From: UBA10438 sp964432155
GTDB taxonomy: Bacteria > Bacteroidota > Ignavibacteria > Kapaibacteriales > Kapaibacteriaceae
Reading direction: 5' to 3'
Length of the DNA stretch: 64,000 nt
Assembly (NCBI GenBank): GCA_964432155.1
Contig: CAYSMF010000008.1
Span: 39,714-103,713 of the forward strand
Position numbers and translations under genes: made by a program. The notes below the pieces were generated by a model. That model searched no databases. It worked only from the letters and a program-made list of their open reading frames with translations, and was not told the origin of the DNA. How positions within the stretch are numbered: the first letter of the stretch is position 1; the number at the start of each line of letters is the position of its first letter. Of this stretch, positions 52,368 to 61,228 are shown piece by piece.

Positions 52368-53629
52368 AGCCATGGGATAAAGGGGCCCCCATCGACGCAC
52401 TGATGGAATCCTTCACTGTTGGACGCGACCGCGACGTTGATGTGCGCCTTGCACGATGGGATGTCGTTGGGTCGATAGCACATGCTGAAATGCTCGGCGC
52501 AGTCGGCTTGATCTCCGATGACGAGCGGCGACAGCTTACTGCAGCGCTGTCCGACTTGCTTGAGAAAATTGATCGTGACGGGATTGTGATCGACCCAGCA
52601 TGCGAGGACATTCATTCGCATGTCGAAGCAGTGCTTACACGCAAGCTTGGTGATGTTGGCAAGAAGATCCATACCGGACGCAGTCGTAATGATCAAGTGC
52701 TTGTTGATCTCAAGCTCTTCCTCCGCCATGAACTCCGTAGCACCCGCATGCGCGTCAAGGAACTCGCCGAGCTCCTCATTGCGCTCGCAAAGCAGTACGT
52801 CAATGTCGAGCTGCCCGGATATACGCACTTTCAGATCGCCATGCCATCAAGCTTTGGGTTGTGGTTTGGCGGGTACGCCGAGGCGCTGATTGAAGACCTC
52901 CGTGTGATCGACATGGGTATCGACGCAGCCAATGCCAATCCGCTGGGTAGTGCTGCAGGTTTTGGAACATCGCTTCCGCTTAATCGCGAGCTGACGACGC
53001 GCTCGTTGAACTTCGATCGCGTGCACATCACGAGCACCTTCGCGCAAATGTCGCGCGGACGTACAGAGAAGCTTGCTGCGATTGCGCTTGCTCAGCCCCT
53101 TTCCACGCTTGCGCGCTTCGCTGCGGATGTAGTGCAGTATGCGAGCCAGAACTATGGGTTCATCACATTACCGGAAGCGTTTACGACGGGTTCGAGCATC
53201 ATGCCGCATAAGCGAAATCCCGATGTGTTCGAGGTGTTGCGTGCGCGCTGCAATCGCATGCAGTCGGTGCCGCACGAGATCACAACGATGCTGAGCAATC
53301 TCCCGTCGGGCTATCATCGCGACATGCAGTTCATTAAGGATGTCATTGTTGATGCGATCGACGAAACGCAGCTCCTGCTGGACGTCGCGCTACACGTTGT
53401 ACCGCACATCACGCCTGTCGAGAATCTGCTGCAAGATTCATCGTACGACCCAGTGTACAGCGTTGCGCGTGTCGAAGAGCTTGTGCGCACTGGCGTACCA
53501 TTCCGCGATGCATATCGCATGGTTGCCGACGAACTCAAGAACGGCACCTTCACACGTCCGACCACCATCGTTGAAGGCAGCGCGTTGGGGAGCGTCGGGA
53601 ATCCGGGGATAGAATTGTTACGACCGTGA
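52364..53629 (+). CDS. argH: Argininosuccinate lyase
   Basis: A 421-residue fumarase/aspartase-superfamily enzyme splitting argininosuccinate into arginine and fumarate. It has HTGRSRNDQV, the catalytic segment GYTHFQIAMPSS and the signature GSSIMPHKRNPD (usually MPQKKNPD). Slightly shorter than the typical 450-460 residues. It is the last gene of the operon, followed by the 27-bp inverted repeat that may end transcription. Confidence 0.93.
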   Translation: MKPWDKGAPIDALMESFTVGRDRDVDVRLARWDVVGSIAHAEMLGAVGLISDDERRQLTAALSDLLEKIDRDGIVIDPACEDIHSHVEAVLTRKLGDVGKKIHTGRSRNDQVLVDLKLFLRHELRSTRMRVKELAELLIALAKQYVNVELPGYTHFQIAMPSSFGLWFGGYAEALIEDLRVIDMGIDAANANPLGSAAGFGTSLPLNRELTTRSLNFDRVHITSTFAQMSRGRTEKLAAIALAQPLSTLARFAADVVQYASQNYGFITLPEAFTTGSSIMPHKRNPDVFEVLRARCNRMQSVPHEITTMLSNLPSGYHRDMQFIKDVIVDAIDETQLLLDVALHVVPHITPVENLLQDSSYDPVYSVARVEELVRTGVPFRDAYRMVADELKNGTFTRPTTIVEGSALGSVGNPGIELLRP

Positions 53630-53633
53630 ACGT

Positions 53634-53716
53634 GTAGGGGCGAGACCCTGTCTCGCCCGTATGGAATCGGGCGATGCGGTTATTGTTCCACGGGCGAGAC
53701 AGGGTCTCGCCCCTAC
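53634..53716. repeat. 27-bp perfect inverted repeat, REP-like, also bidirectional terminator candidate
   Basis: Left arm 53634-53660 (GTAGGGGCGAGACC ... CTCGCCCGT) and right arm 53690-53716 are exact reverse complements, separated by 29 nt. The first 25 nt also occur at 17475-17499. It lies between the convergent argH and PAP2 genes; the right arm covers the PAP2 stop codon. A large stable hairpin here could end transcription from both sides. It resembles widespread REP/MITE-type GTAGGGGCG elements. Confidence 0.85.
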
Positions 53717-54303
53717 GGTCTGATATTGCGTAAGCGCAGTGCAACAACCGCACCCAACACCGACCCTGCGATCACATCGCTGAGGTAGTGCGCATCGACC
53801 ATCATGCGAGCTACGGCAATCGCAATGCCAAGGGGCCAGAAGAACCAGCGCAGACGGGGCCATGCGGCGCTGCCACTAATGGCAATGGCAAGGCCTGTTG
53901 TCGCATGTCCCGAGGGAAAGCTATTCCAGAGGTACTCCATGCGGAAGGCGAGTGGATCCCACTGTGTGATGCCTTCGGTGAGCATGAGCATGGGGCGTGG
54001 ACGGCACGCAATGACTTTGATGATGTTCGCTGCTATGCCGCTGATGGCGACGCTGAGGAAGAACTCAATGTGTCGATGCGCGACGTCGCGCATGGATCGC
54101 CATGCAATTACGACCGTGACGAGACAGTACGCGAGGACCCAGTGCGACTTACCAAGCTCTTCAAGCACCATGCCCGCTGAGCGCAACCATGGCGTTTCCA
54201 AGCTGTGAATGAACCGTGCTAATGGGATGTCGATGAAGAACATCGACCCGACGATTGCAACAACAGCAATCAACGCAAGAAAGATGATGCGTTGCGTGCT
54301 CAT
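53713..54303 (-). CDS. PAP2-family phosphatase
   Basis: A 196-residue membrane protein with about six spans. The three phosphatase motifs are present: KVIACRPRP, PSGH (in WNSFPSGHATTG) and ARMMVDAHYLSDVIAG with the catalytic His. Substrate unknown; family members act on undecaprenyl pyrophosphate, phosphatidate or similar lipids. The last gene of the operon behind the cobalamin riboswitch, overlapping the sortilin-like gene by 4 nt. Cobalamin biosynthesis needs a PAP2-like alpha-ribazole-phosphate phosphatase in some pathways, but nothing here proves such a role. Confidence 0.88.
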   Translation of the reverse strand: MSTQRIIFLALIAVVAIVGSMFFIDIPLARFIHSLETPWLRSAGMVLEELGKSHWVLAYCLVTVVIAWRSMRDVAHRHIEFFLSVAISGIAANIIKVIACRPRPMLMLTEGITQWDPLAFRMEYLWNSFPSGHATTGLAIAISGSAAWPRLRWFFWPLGIAIAVARMMVDAHYLSDVIAGSVLGAVVALRLRNIRP

Positions 54304-57300
54304 TTGTCCTTCTTCGGACCTGCGATGGCAGGTAGCTTCAAGGCTGCGATGCGTTCGTTGACGTCGACAAGGTTCTTGGCAATGATCGCATCGACGCGAT
54401 CACATTGTCCATCTGCTTGACGCTTGAGCGTAGCAAAGAGATCATACACCTGCTGTGTCGGACGTCGATCCGCGCTAGCAGCTACGCTCGCAAGAGATGC
54501 AATCTTGTTGTTGAGTTTCACAGGATAGTTCAGGAGATCCTGGAAGGCAACAGCCTTTGTTTGCACGAGCACGTTTTCGATCGCTGTCAGTGAGTCGCTG
54601 ATGGACTTCATGTCGGATCGAACATCGCGTGTTGTTGCTGTATCAAGATCGCTGATTCGCTGTTGGATTGTTGAAATCGATGAACGCACAGCACGAATTG
54701 ATGCGATTGTTTTGTGCACGCGTGAGAGCGTTGCGTTGATCTGCTGATGTAGGTCGAACTGTGCTTGTAGTGCTTCACGTGATGTCTTCAGACGTGGATC
54801 CATACGGATCTCGAACTGCACGCGTTGTGTATCTGAGCCAAGCGCAAACTCGGCGATATATATGCCCGGCATCGCGCGTGGACCTTCGGTGCCACCGCCC
54901 CAGAGGAGCGCTCCATCGAGAGGTTCTGCGCCTGGGTAGAGCATATCCCACACGAACCGGTTGCCGCCACGGTGCAGCGTCAGTGCTTCGTCCGATACAC
55001 GATGCAGTGAATCACGATAGAACGTGTTGTCGATATCGAACGGCTTGCCCTTTGGTGAGCGTGTGCTCGAGAAGCTGATGATGCTGTCGCCGGTAGCAGT
55101 ACGAATCGTGAGCGTCAGCTCCTTCGATGTTGTGTCGCTGAGTTGATAGTGGAACTGCACGCCAGAAGGCGCGTTTTCGCCAACGTTCATTGTTGGGCTC
55201 GACCACGAGCCCCCTTGCACACGGTATGTGTGTCGAGGTGGATATGCCGTGAAGAGCGATGTATTGCGCGGATTGTATGTGTGCAGGGGCGTGAGATCGT
55301 CGAGAATCCAGAAGGATCGACCGTGCGTGCAGATCACAAGATCCTTCTCTGTTGGATGCACAACGAGATCGTGAATTGGTGTCAGGGGTAGATTGCGACG
55401 GAAGCGACTCCATGTAGCACCCGCGTCGAAGCTGATGTAGAGTCCGCGTTCTGTGCCGGCATAGAGCAGACCCTTACGGAACGGATCTTCACGCACCACG
55501 CGCACAAAGGCGCCTTTGGGAATGCCCTTCGTTGTGAGCGTCCACGTTGCACCATAGTCTGTTGTGGTGTAGATGTATGGCGCGTCATCGCCATGCTTGT
55601 AGCGATTGATCGCTGCGTATGCTGTGCCGGCTGCGTGTGGTGATGGTTCGATGATCGAGACGAGCGCTTCGGGCAGACCCTTCGGTGTGACGTTTGTCCA
55701 GCTCGTGCCGTTGTCGCGACTGACATGAATCAGACCGCAATCACTGCCCGACCACAACACGCCTTTTGCCACGCGTGATTCTGCAAACGTGAAGATGGTG
55801 TTGTAAACTTCAACACCTGTGTTGTCCTTTGTGATCGGACCACCCGACGGAAGTTGTTTTGTTGTGTCGTTACGAGTAAGGTCGTTGCTGATGCGCGTCC
55901 AGCTCATGCCTTCATTCGTACTTCGCCATACGTGTTGTGATGTTGTGTACATCACCGTTGGATCATGCGGTGAGAACACGATCGGGAAGGTCCATTGAAA
56001 CCGCTCGCCGCGATCCTTCGCCCCTTCACCGATTGGATTGTTCGGATACACGGAGATATCCTGTTCCTGCTGAAGTGCGTGCGACTTCCGTCCGAGGTAG
56101 CCAGAGTAATTGCCACCAAACGTAATGTCGGGATCTGTAGGGTGCGGCACAACGTAGCCGCTTTCGAAGCCTGCAACAGAGTACCAATCACTGCGTTCGA
56201 TTGACCAGCCGCCAATTGAACGATGGGGAATCGAGACCGTTGTATTGTCTTGCTGTGCGCCGTAGAGACGATAGGGGAAGTGCGAGTCGACGCTGACGTG
56301 ATAGAACTGTGCCGTTGCTACATCGTCGGCCGTCCAGTGACGTCCACCATCTTCGCTGACGACAGCGCCGCCATCATTTGCGATGATCATGCGACGTGGA
56401 TTACGCGGATCGATCCAGAGATCGTGGTAGTCGCCATGGTTGGCCCCCATTCCGCTAAAGCTACGTCCACCATCGATCGACTTATGCATGCCAACGTTGA
56501 GCACGTACACAACGTCTGCATTCATCGGATCGGCAAACACATGGTTGAAGTACCACGGACGTTGCCGGAGTTCTGCGTTCGTATTGACACGCTGCCACGT
56601 TGCACCTGCATCGACGCTCTTGAAGAGTCCGCCGTGCTCGCTCTCGACCATCGCCCACACGAGATTGCGTTGTGCACGCGATACATCCACGTTGATCTTG
56701 CCAAGCATGCCCTTCGGCATGCCGGGATTGCGTGTGATTTCCTTCCACGTATCGCCGCCGTCAGTACTCTTGAAGAGACCCGAGCCACTGCCACCACTGC
56801 TCATGCTGTACGCGTTGCGATATGCTTGCCAGAGCGATGCATAGATGATGCGCGGATTGAGTGGGTCCATGCGCAGCGTCATGCCGCCGGTGCTGTCGTT
56901 ACGATAGAGCACCTTGCGCCACGACTTACCACCATCGATCGACTTAAAAACTCCGCGATCGGCATTCGCTGTGAACACGTTGCCCATTGACGACACCAGT
57001 ACAACATCCGGATTATCCGGATGCACAACGATGTCGGCAATCATCTGTGCCTGTGGCAGTCCGCAGTACGACCACGTAGCGCCGCCGTCAGTTGTGCGAT
57101 ACACGCCGTCTCCCGGCGAGATGTTGCCGCGGATATCAGTTTCGCCCATCCCAACGTAGACCACGTTTGGGTCGGACGGAGCAATTGTGATTGAGCCAAC
57201 GCTCGACGTCGAAAACGTGGTATCGCTGATTGCGCGCCACGTATCGCCACCGTCGTCGGTTTTGAAAACGCCCCCTCCTGTCGCTCCGAAGTAATACGTC

Positions 57301-57467
57301 TGCGGCAGATCCGGGTGTCCGGCTACTGCGAGTGATCGACCTGCGCGGAACGGACCGATGTTGCGGAAGCGCATCGATCGAAATGCAAGATCGAGCTGGT
57401 CAGACGAAGGAGTTGGTTGTGCCGTTGCAACAACTGCACAGAGCAGCAGGAGGGGGAGAAGCTTCAT
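54300..57467 (-). CDS. Secreted sortilin/Vps10-type BNR-repeat protein
   Basis: A 1055-residue protein. It has a signal peptide (MKLLPLLLLCAVVATAQP). From about residue 30 to 700 there are many BNR/Asp-box repeats (VFKTDDGGDTWRAI, VYRTTDGGATWSYC, VFKSIDGGKSWRKV, LFKSTDGGDTWKEI), forming one or two propellers as in sortilin/Vps10-like proteins, often annotated as glycosyl hydrolases. About 930-1055 are helical and coiled-coil-like. Ligand unknown. No T9SS tail was seen. The start ATG 57467 overlaps the stop of the propeller gene by 4 nt; an upstream ATG (57545) is rejected because it precedes the signal peptide. Confidence 0.85.
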   Translation of the reverse strand: MKLLPLLLLCAVVATAQPTPSSDQLDLAFRSMRFRNIGPFRAGRSLAVAGHPDLPQTYYFGATGGGVFKTDDGGDTWRAISDTTFSTSSVGSITIAPSDPNVVYVGMGETDIRGNISPGDGVYRTTDGGATWSYCGLPQAQMIADIVVHPDNPDVVLVSSMGNVFTANADRGVFKSIDGGKSWRKVLYRNDSTGGMTLRMDPLNPRIIYASLWQAYRNAYSMSSGGSGSGLFKSTDGGDTWKEITRNPGMPKGMLGKINVDVSRAQRNLVWAMVESEHGGLFKSVDAGATWQRVNTNAELRQRPWYFNHVFADPMNADVVYVLNVGMHKSIDGGRSFSGMGANHGDYHDLWIDPRNPRRMIIANDGGAVVSEDGGRHWTADDVATAQFYHVSVDSHFPYRLYGAQQDNTTVSIPHRSIGGWSIERSDWYSVAGFESGYVVPHPTDPDITFGGNYSGYLGRKSHALQQEQDISVYPNNPIGEGAKDRGERFQWTFPIVFSPHDPTVMYTTSQHVWRSTNEGMSWTRISNDLTRNDTTKQLPSGGPITKDNTGVEVYNTIFTFAESRVAKGVLWSGSDCGLIHVSRDNGTSWTNVTPKGLPEALVSIIEPSPHAAGTAYAAINRYKHGDDAPYIYTTTDYGATWTLTTKGIPKGAFVRVVREDPFRKGLLYAGTERGLYISFDAGATWSRFRRNLPLTPIHDLVVHPTEKDLVICTHGRSFWILDDLTPLHTYNPRNTSLFTAYPPRHTYRVQGGSWSSPTMNVGENAPSGVQFHYQLSDTTSKELTLTIRTATGDSIISFSSTRSPKGKPFDIDNTFYRDSLHRVSDEALTLHRGGNRFVWDMLYPGAEPLDGALLWGGGTEGPRAMPGIYIAEFALGSDTQRVQFEIRMDPRLKTSREALQAQFDLHQQINATLSRVHKTIASIRAVRSSISTIQQRISDLDTATTRDVRSDMKSISDSLTAIENVLVQTKAVAFQDLLNYPVKLNNKIASLASVAASADRRPTQQVYDLFATLKRQADGQCDRVDAIIAKNLVDVNERIAALKLPAIAGPKKDK

Positions 57468-58717
57468 CGCATAAGTGTCACGGACGACGTGCCATCGGTG
57501 ATCACGTACACGCCCCGCGAGAGAGTTGAAACATCGATTGTACAATGTTCCGAATCTACGGCGCGAATCGTCGATGTGCGACCATCCAATGTGCGCATTG
57601 TCAGGGGGCGAGCAGCCGCAAACGGAAGGCGTACCGTGTTGCCAGTGGCGACAATGGCGCGTGGGGCCACAGGCGTGCGCAGGGCGGCTTGCACTGATGT
57701 TGCATCGATCACGCGATAGACGGCCACATCCTTTGCCGGAGCATACTCGGGAGTATATGCGCGTGTTACCCAGAGGTCCTCGCCTGCGATGCAGAGTCCC
57801 TCCGGCTTTGCACCAATTGGGATGATGCGCATGATGCTGCGTGTGGTGAGATCGATCACACGGACATCACCCGCATAGGTGCTGACGAGGAGTTTGCCGT
57901 TTGCAACGACCGACTCACGCGGACCATCGAAGCCCTCGGTGCCAACCAACAGCGTATCGACGACTGCGCGTTGCTTGAGATCGATCACCGCTACCCAATG
58001 CGAGCCATTCGCCGTGACGTATGCGCTGTCGCCATGGACAGTAATGTGGTTTGGTGTGTCGCCAACATTCAGTGTTACGCGCTCATCCACGTTGTTGATG
58101 TTCTCCCACAGGTCGATTGAACCTGACTCTTGTCCGAAGACGCCCTCGGAGAGGATGATTACACCGGCCGTACCGTCGCTCGTGCGAAAGCGCAGTGCCT
58201 GCTGCGGGTTGGGTCCGGCAGCGTACCATGTTGAATCGCCAGTGCCCAGCACCTTGCGCACGACAAATCCTGGGTCGGTAAACGACGGACGGTGTGCGAT
58301 GTAGAGAGAGTTGCCTGCGGCTGTTGTCGATACGGAGTATGTGCCTTGGGCTTGGTAGATCACGCCGAGAGGCGATTGACTATCGAGCGTAAACTCTTCG
58401 ACCTTTTCGTCGACAACAACGTAGGCGCGGTTTGTCTCTGCGGCAATGCCCATACGGAACACTTGAACATTCGCCCATGGGAAGGTGAACGTGCGCAGCA
58501 CTTGCAGTGAAGAACGGTCGACTTGTAGCCACGCTGCAGGCAGTTCGCCTGACTCCTGCGTGCCATCGTAGTCGATATCGGACTGCGCACAGAAGATGTG
58601 CACGACGTCGCCCACGACATGAATCGACGCCGGAATTGGCGGTGTTTCAACCGTGCGTTGGGCAGTGAGAGAAAGTGTGCCGAGCAGGCACATACACAAA
58701 AGGAGAGCTCCACGCAT
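57464..58717 (-). CDS. Secreted YVTN beta-propeller under cobalamin control (BtuG-like)
   Basis: A 417-residue protein with a signal peptide (LLLCMCLLGTLSLTAQ). The mature part has YVTN/YncE-type propeller repeats: RAYVVVDEKVEEF, GDTPNHITVHGDSAYVTANG, HWVAVIDLKQRAVV and IGAKPEGLCIAGEDLWVTRA. The end (MRTLDGRTSTI ... LSRGVYVIT) looks like a short T9SS tail. It follows a cobalamin riboswitch directly. In Bacteroides the surface propeller BtuG binds cobalamin and passes it to BtuB; this may be a T9SS-borne analogue. BtuB itself is not here. CAGGAG lies 6 nt before ATG 58717. Confidence 0.85.
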   Translation of the reverse strand: MRGALLLCMCLLGTLSLTAQRTVETPPIPASIHVVGDVVHIFCAQSDIDYDGTQESGELPAAWLQVDRSSLQVLRTFTFPWANVQVFRMGIAAETNRAYVVVDEKVEEFTLDSQSPLGVIYQAQGTYSVSTTAAGNSLYIAHRPSFTDPGFVVRKVLGTGDSTWYAAGPNPQQALRFRTSDGTAGVIILSEGVFGQESGSIDLWENINNVDERVTLNVGDTPNHITVHGDSAYVTANGSHWVAVIDLKQRAVVDTLLVGTEGFDGPRESVVANGKLLVSTYAGDVRVIDLTTRSIMRIIPIGAKPEGLCIAGEDLWVTRAYTPEYAPAKDVAVYRVIDATSVQAALRTPVAPRAIVATGNTVRLPFAAARPLTMRTLDGRTSTIRAVDSEHCTIDVSTLSRGVYVITDGTSSVTLMR

Positions 58718-58782
58718 TGCGTGCTCCTGTTCAATCCCGTCATGATGCGTGACGGTGGGGTGCAGAGGCCCCATGTTGAAGA

Positions 58783-58955
58783 TCGATGTGGCAGGTCTTC
58801 CGGCTTCGGAGTCATCCTCACCATCCGCCTTCCCGCGTCGTGTCATCTACACGACATCAGTGACTGCTCTTTGCGAGCCAGGATGGGTTGTCGTCCGATA
58901 CGGCGGCGCAACCGCGCATGATTCACACATGCTTCCCTCACAGCATCACCGCTAC
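58783..58955 (-). promoter_or_regulatory. Cobalamin (B12) riboswitch
   Basis: Read on the minus strand, the conserved parts follow in order. From 58950 down: GGTG, AGGGAAGC, GTGTGAATC, GCGCGGTTGCGCCGCC, then AGTCACTG (B12-box region), GCGGGAAGGCGG and AAGCCGGAAGACCTGCC (58789-58805). These match the cobalamin riboswitch consensus closely. Between it and the ATG lies GGGG-CCTCTGCA-CCCC, a small stem that could form part of the expression platform. High B12 should repress the operon. Confidence 0.93.
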
Positions 58956-58995
58956 GGGTGATGACCACATCGGGAGTGCGAATATAGCACCGCAC

Positions 58996-59003
58996 TATCT
59001 TTG
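58996..59003 (+). promoter_or_regulatory. Bacteroidetes -7 element next to an MFS start codon
   Basis: TATCTTTG fits TAnnTTTG exactly and ends 4 nt before ATG 59008. No clear TTTG -33 element lies 17-23 nt upstream, so this is half a promoter. If used, the mRNA would begin at or next to the start codon, that is, be leaderless. Confidence 0.4.
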
Positions 59004-59007
59004 CCAC

Positions 59008-60222
59008 ATGAGTCAACGCGCCATCCTGTACGTCATCGTTGTGCTCAGCGTGGTAAGCGCTGGCATTTCCGGGTCGCTCTTTAGCACTTATCTGCCAATC
59101 ATCGCCGCAGAAATGTCGGGTGGGACGGCAACGAAGCAAGATGTCTCGACGATGGGCTCGTATGCAGGAGCATCGTTCTTGATTGGTTGGTCAGTGGGTG
59201 CATTCCTGTTGGGTGCGCTGGCTGACCGCATCGGGCGCAAACTTGCATTGTTTGCAGCGATCTGCACGTGTTCGATTGGTGTGCTTGCTACTGCCTTTGT
59301 GCCAACACTCTCATTGCTCGTAGCAATGCGATTTCTGACAGGTGCTGGTGCTGGAGGGATCCTCCTGCTTGGATCGGTCTTGATCTCTGAAGCATGGGCG
59401 CAAGGCAATCGTGCGCGCATGGTGTCGATCATGATGAACTGCTTCCCAGCAGGATTTCTTGTAGCCGGAGTGATCGGCAGCAATGTGCAGAACTGGCACA
59501 CCGCATACGTGATGGGAAGCACGACGATTCTCCTAGCAGTGGCTGTGCTTGTCTACGTACGCGAGTCGGAGGTCTGGCGAAACAGCGACCAGCGCCATGA
59601 GGTAGAGCATGTAGATCGTGAGCATGTGTTTGATGGTCGCTACCGTAAGGACCTTGTGCTGGGTATCACGCTGTTTGGTTCAATGCTGGTTGGACTCTGG
59701 GCAGCGTTTACTTGGATGCCAACATGGGTGCATAACATGAGTAGCGCCGAGCATGCGCAACACAACCGCGGCATGGTCAGTATTGTGCTTGGTATCGGAA
59801 GTATGTCTGGTGCACTTGTTGGCGCGCCACTCGCGAATCGAATCGGACGTAGGCGCACGGTTCTCGTGGGCTATGTAGCGTGCGTTGCGCTGTCGCTGCT
59901 GACGTTTCAAACGGGTCTCACGCCCGGACCAGTATTGTTCGGTATGATCTTCCTACTCACGTGCGCTATTGGAATCAATCAAGGTGTGCTGAGCACCTAC
60001 ATCCCTGAGCTCTTCCCGACGTTGATTCGCGGTGCGGCGACCGGAATCTCGATGAATGCCGGGCGTCTGCTCACAGCAATCGGTGTGTTCTTTGTTGGTG
60101 TGCTCGTACACACACTCGACGGCTATCACAATGCAATTGCCACGTTCGCGGCCGCATACGTGATAGGTGCTATCGCGTTAGCTTTTGCGCGCGAGACTAA
60201 CGGTCAAGCGTTACCGGAGTGA
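59008..60222 (+). CDS. MFS transporter (sugar/aromatic-acid porter type)
   Basis: A 404-residue transporter with 12 predicted spans. It has LADRIGRKLALFAAI after span 2 and the repeated LANRIGRRRTVL in the second half, and PELFPTLIRGAATG, like the AAHS/sialate and SP families. Substrate unknown. The start ATG 59008 (MSQRAILYVIVV) is preferred; a start 40 codons upstream would add a polar stretch lying opposite the riboswitch. It is divergent from the B12-controlled operon, so a related substrate is possible but unproven. Its end overlaps the convergent response regulator by 19 bp. Confidence 0.85.
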   Translation: MSQRAILYVIVVLSVVSAGISGSLFSTYLPIIAAEMSGGTATKQDVSTMGSYAGASFLIGWSVGAFLLGALADRIGRKLALFAAICTCSIGVLATAFVPTLSLLVAMRFLTGAGAGGILLLGSVLISEAWAQGNRARMVSIMMNCFPAGFLVAGVIGSNVQNWHTAYVMGSTTILLAVAVLVYVRESEVWRNSDQRHEVEHVDREHVFDGRYRKDLVLGITLFGSMLVGLWAAFTWMPTWVHNMSSAEHAQHNRGMVSIVLGIGSMSGALVGAPLANRIGRRRTVLVGYVACVALSLLTFQTGLTPGPVLFGMIFLLTCAIGINQGVLSTYIPELFPTLIRGAATGISMNAGRLLTAIGVFFVGVLVHTLDGYHNAIATFAAAYVIGAIALAFARETNGQALPE

Positions 60223-60872
60223 TTGTCATGCTTCGTACACAGACCATTTGACATTGCGTACTTAACGAGACCGACCACCGACGCCACATCCAGTTTTTGG
60301 AAGAGATGTGCCCGATGGGTTTCAATGGTTTGAACTGATCGGTTCAGTCGTTCAGCGATTTGCTTTGTTGTGAGTTCTTCGCATGCGATGAGACGCAGGA
60401 TCTCGATCTCTCGAGTGCTTAGCTCGTGCGATGTATTCACGGTTGCGCTCTCAACTCCAGACTCACCATTGTGTTGTATCAGTCTCGGACGATCGCCCCG
60501 CATCACTATATCGAGTTGCTCAACGATTTGCTCGATAGGAATCGTCTTCTCCAGGTAATGATCAACGCCTGCGCGTTCGGCGCGGAAGCGCAGGGCGTTG
60601 CTGTGGTGCATTGTGAGTAGTACGACGCGCAGCTCCTGGCGAAGACTCTTTGCCTCCTTGCAGAGTACGATGCCATCGTGCTCCGAGCCGATGGAGTAAT
60701 CGGTCAGGATGATATCTGCGTTGAATGAGGGCTCGGAAAGCTTTGTGATCGCCTCGCTGAACGAGCGCGCGGTGCCCGCAACTTCGATATGAGGAAACAT
60801 CGTGAGCGCGGCATGGAGCCCGTCGAGAAAAGCCGTATGGTCGTCTACAAGAAGAATCCGAGCACGAATCAT
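60204..60872 (-). CDS. NarL/LuxR-family response regulator
   Basis: A 222-residue regulator. The receiver domain has VDDHTAF (acidic pair), ILTDYSIG (phosphoacceptor Asp, about residue 58) and LEKTIP (Lys). The C-terminal LuxR HTH has STREIEILRLIA, LTTKQIAERLNRSVQTIETH and HLFQKLDV. It probably pairs with the TPR-histidine kinase 356 nt upstream. Target genes unknown. Convergent overlap of 19 bp with the MFS gene. Confidence 0.93.
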   Translation of the reverse strand: MIRARILLVDDHTAFLDGLHAALTMFPHIEVAGTARSFSEAITKLSEPSFNADIILTDYSIGSEHDGIVLCKEAKSLRQELRVVLLTMHHSNALRFRAERAGVDHYLEKTIPIEQIVEQLDIVMRGDRPRLIQHNGESGVESATVNTSHELSTREIEILRLIACEELTTKQIAERLNRSVQTIETHRAHLFQKLDVASVVGLVKYAMSNGLCTKHDNHSGNA

Positions 60873-61228
60873 AGCAACGGTGTATTTGTGGTGGCGCAGA
60901 GCTGAATCGACTACCTATACGACCTGCAATAATAATGAATGCATGGTCGGTCAACAACGTATTGATTACGTACTCAAACCTCGGTTACATGGTCAGATGA
61001 CGGAAACGTGATGTGGTCTTGATCAAAAAACAGCGATGTGTGACAAGAGAATCATGGTTTTCCCCAATTGTCTGCAGTAGGCAGAACTGGCATACTTGCA
61101 CGTGTACGTTAGGGAAGAGATAAGGGAGTAGATGTATTCTCGTTGTGTATAGCCGTAGAATATGAATGCGTAGAGTGGACTCGGGTATGACACCTTGTCC
61201 ACTTTGCGCATTTATCGTTGTGACTGCG
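60873..61228. other. Intergenic region between histidine kinase and response regulator
   Basis: A 356-nt region, AT-richer than its surroundings, with no convincing gene (a 62-codon minus-strand frame at 61023-61211 lacks a ribosome site and any known pattern). A weak minus-strand promoter candidate is GTTG, 17 nt, then TATTATTG (60927-60934), which would give a leader of about 50 nt for the response regulator. TCGGGTAT (61181-61188) and ATACCCGA (61241-61248) are distant inverted copies spanning the kinase stop. Confidence 0.5.

Noticed and set aside
57464..58717. Possible lipoprotein signal (CMCLLGTLSLTAQ) on the B12-linked propeller, as in BtuG
   Set aside because: The Cys residues lie within the hydrophobic core, not after a lipobox; a type I signal peptide fits better.
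61023..61211. A 62-codon minus-strand frame between kinase and regulator
   Set aside because: No ribosome site, odd aromatic-rich composition, no recognisable pattern; probably chance in AT-rich DNA.
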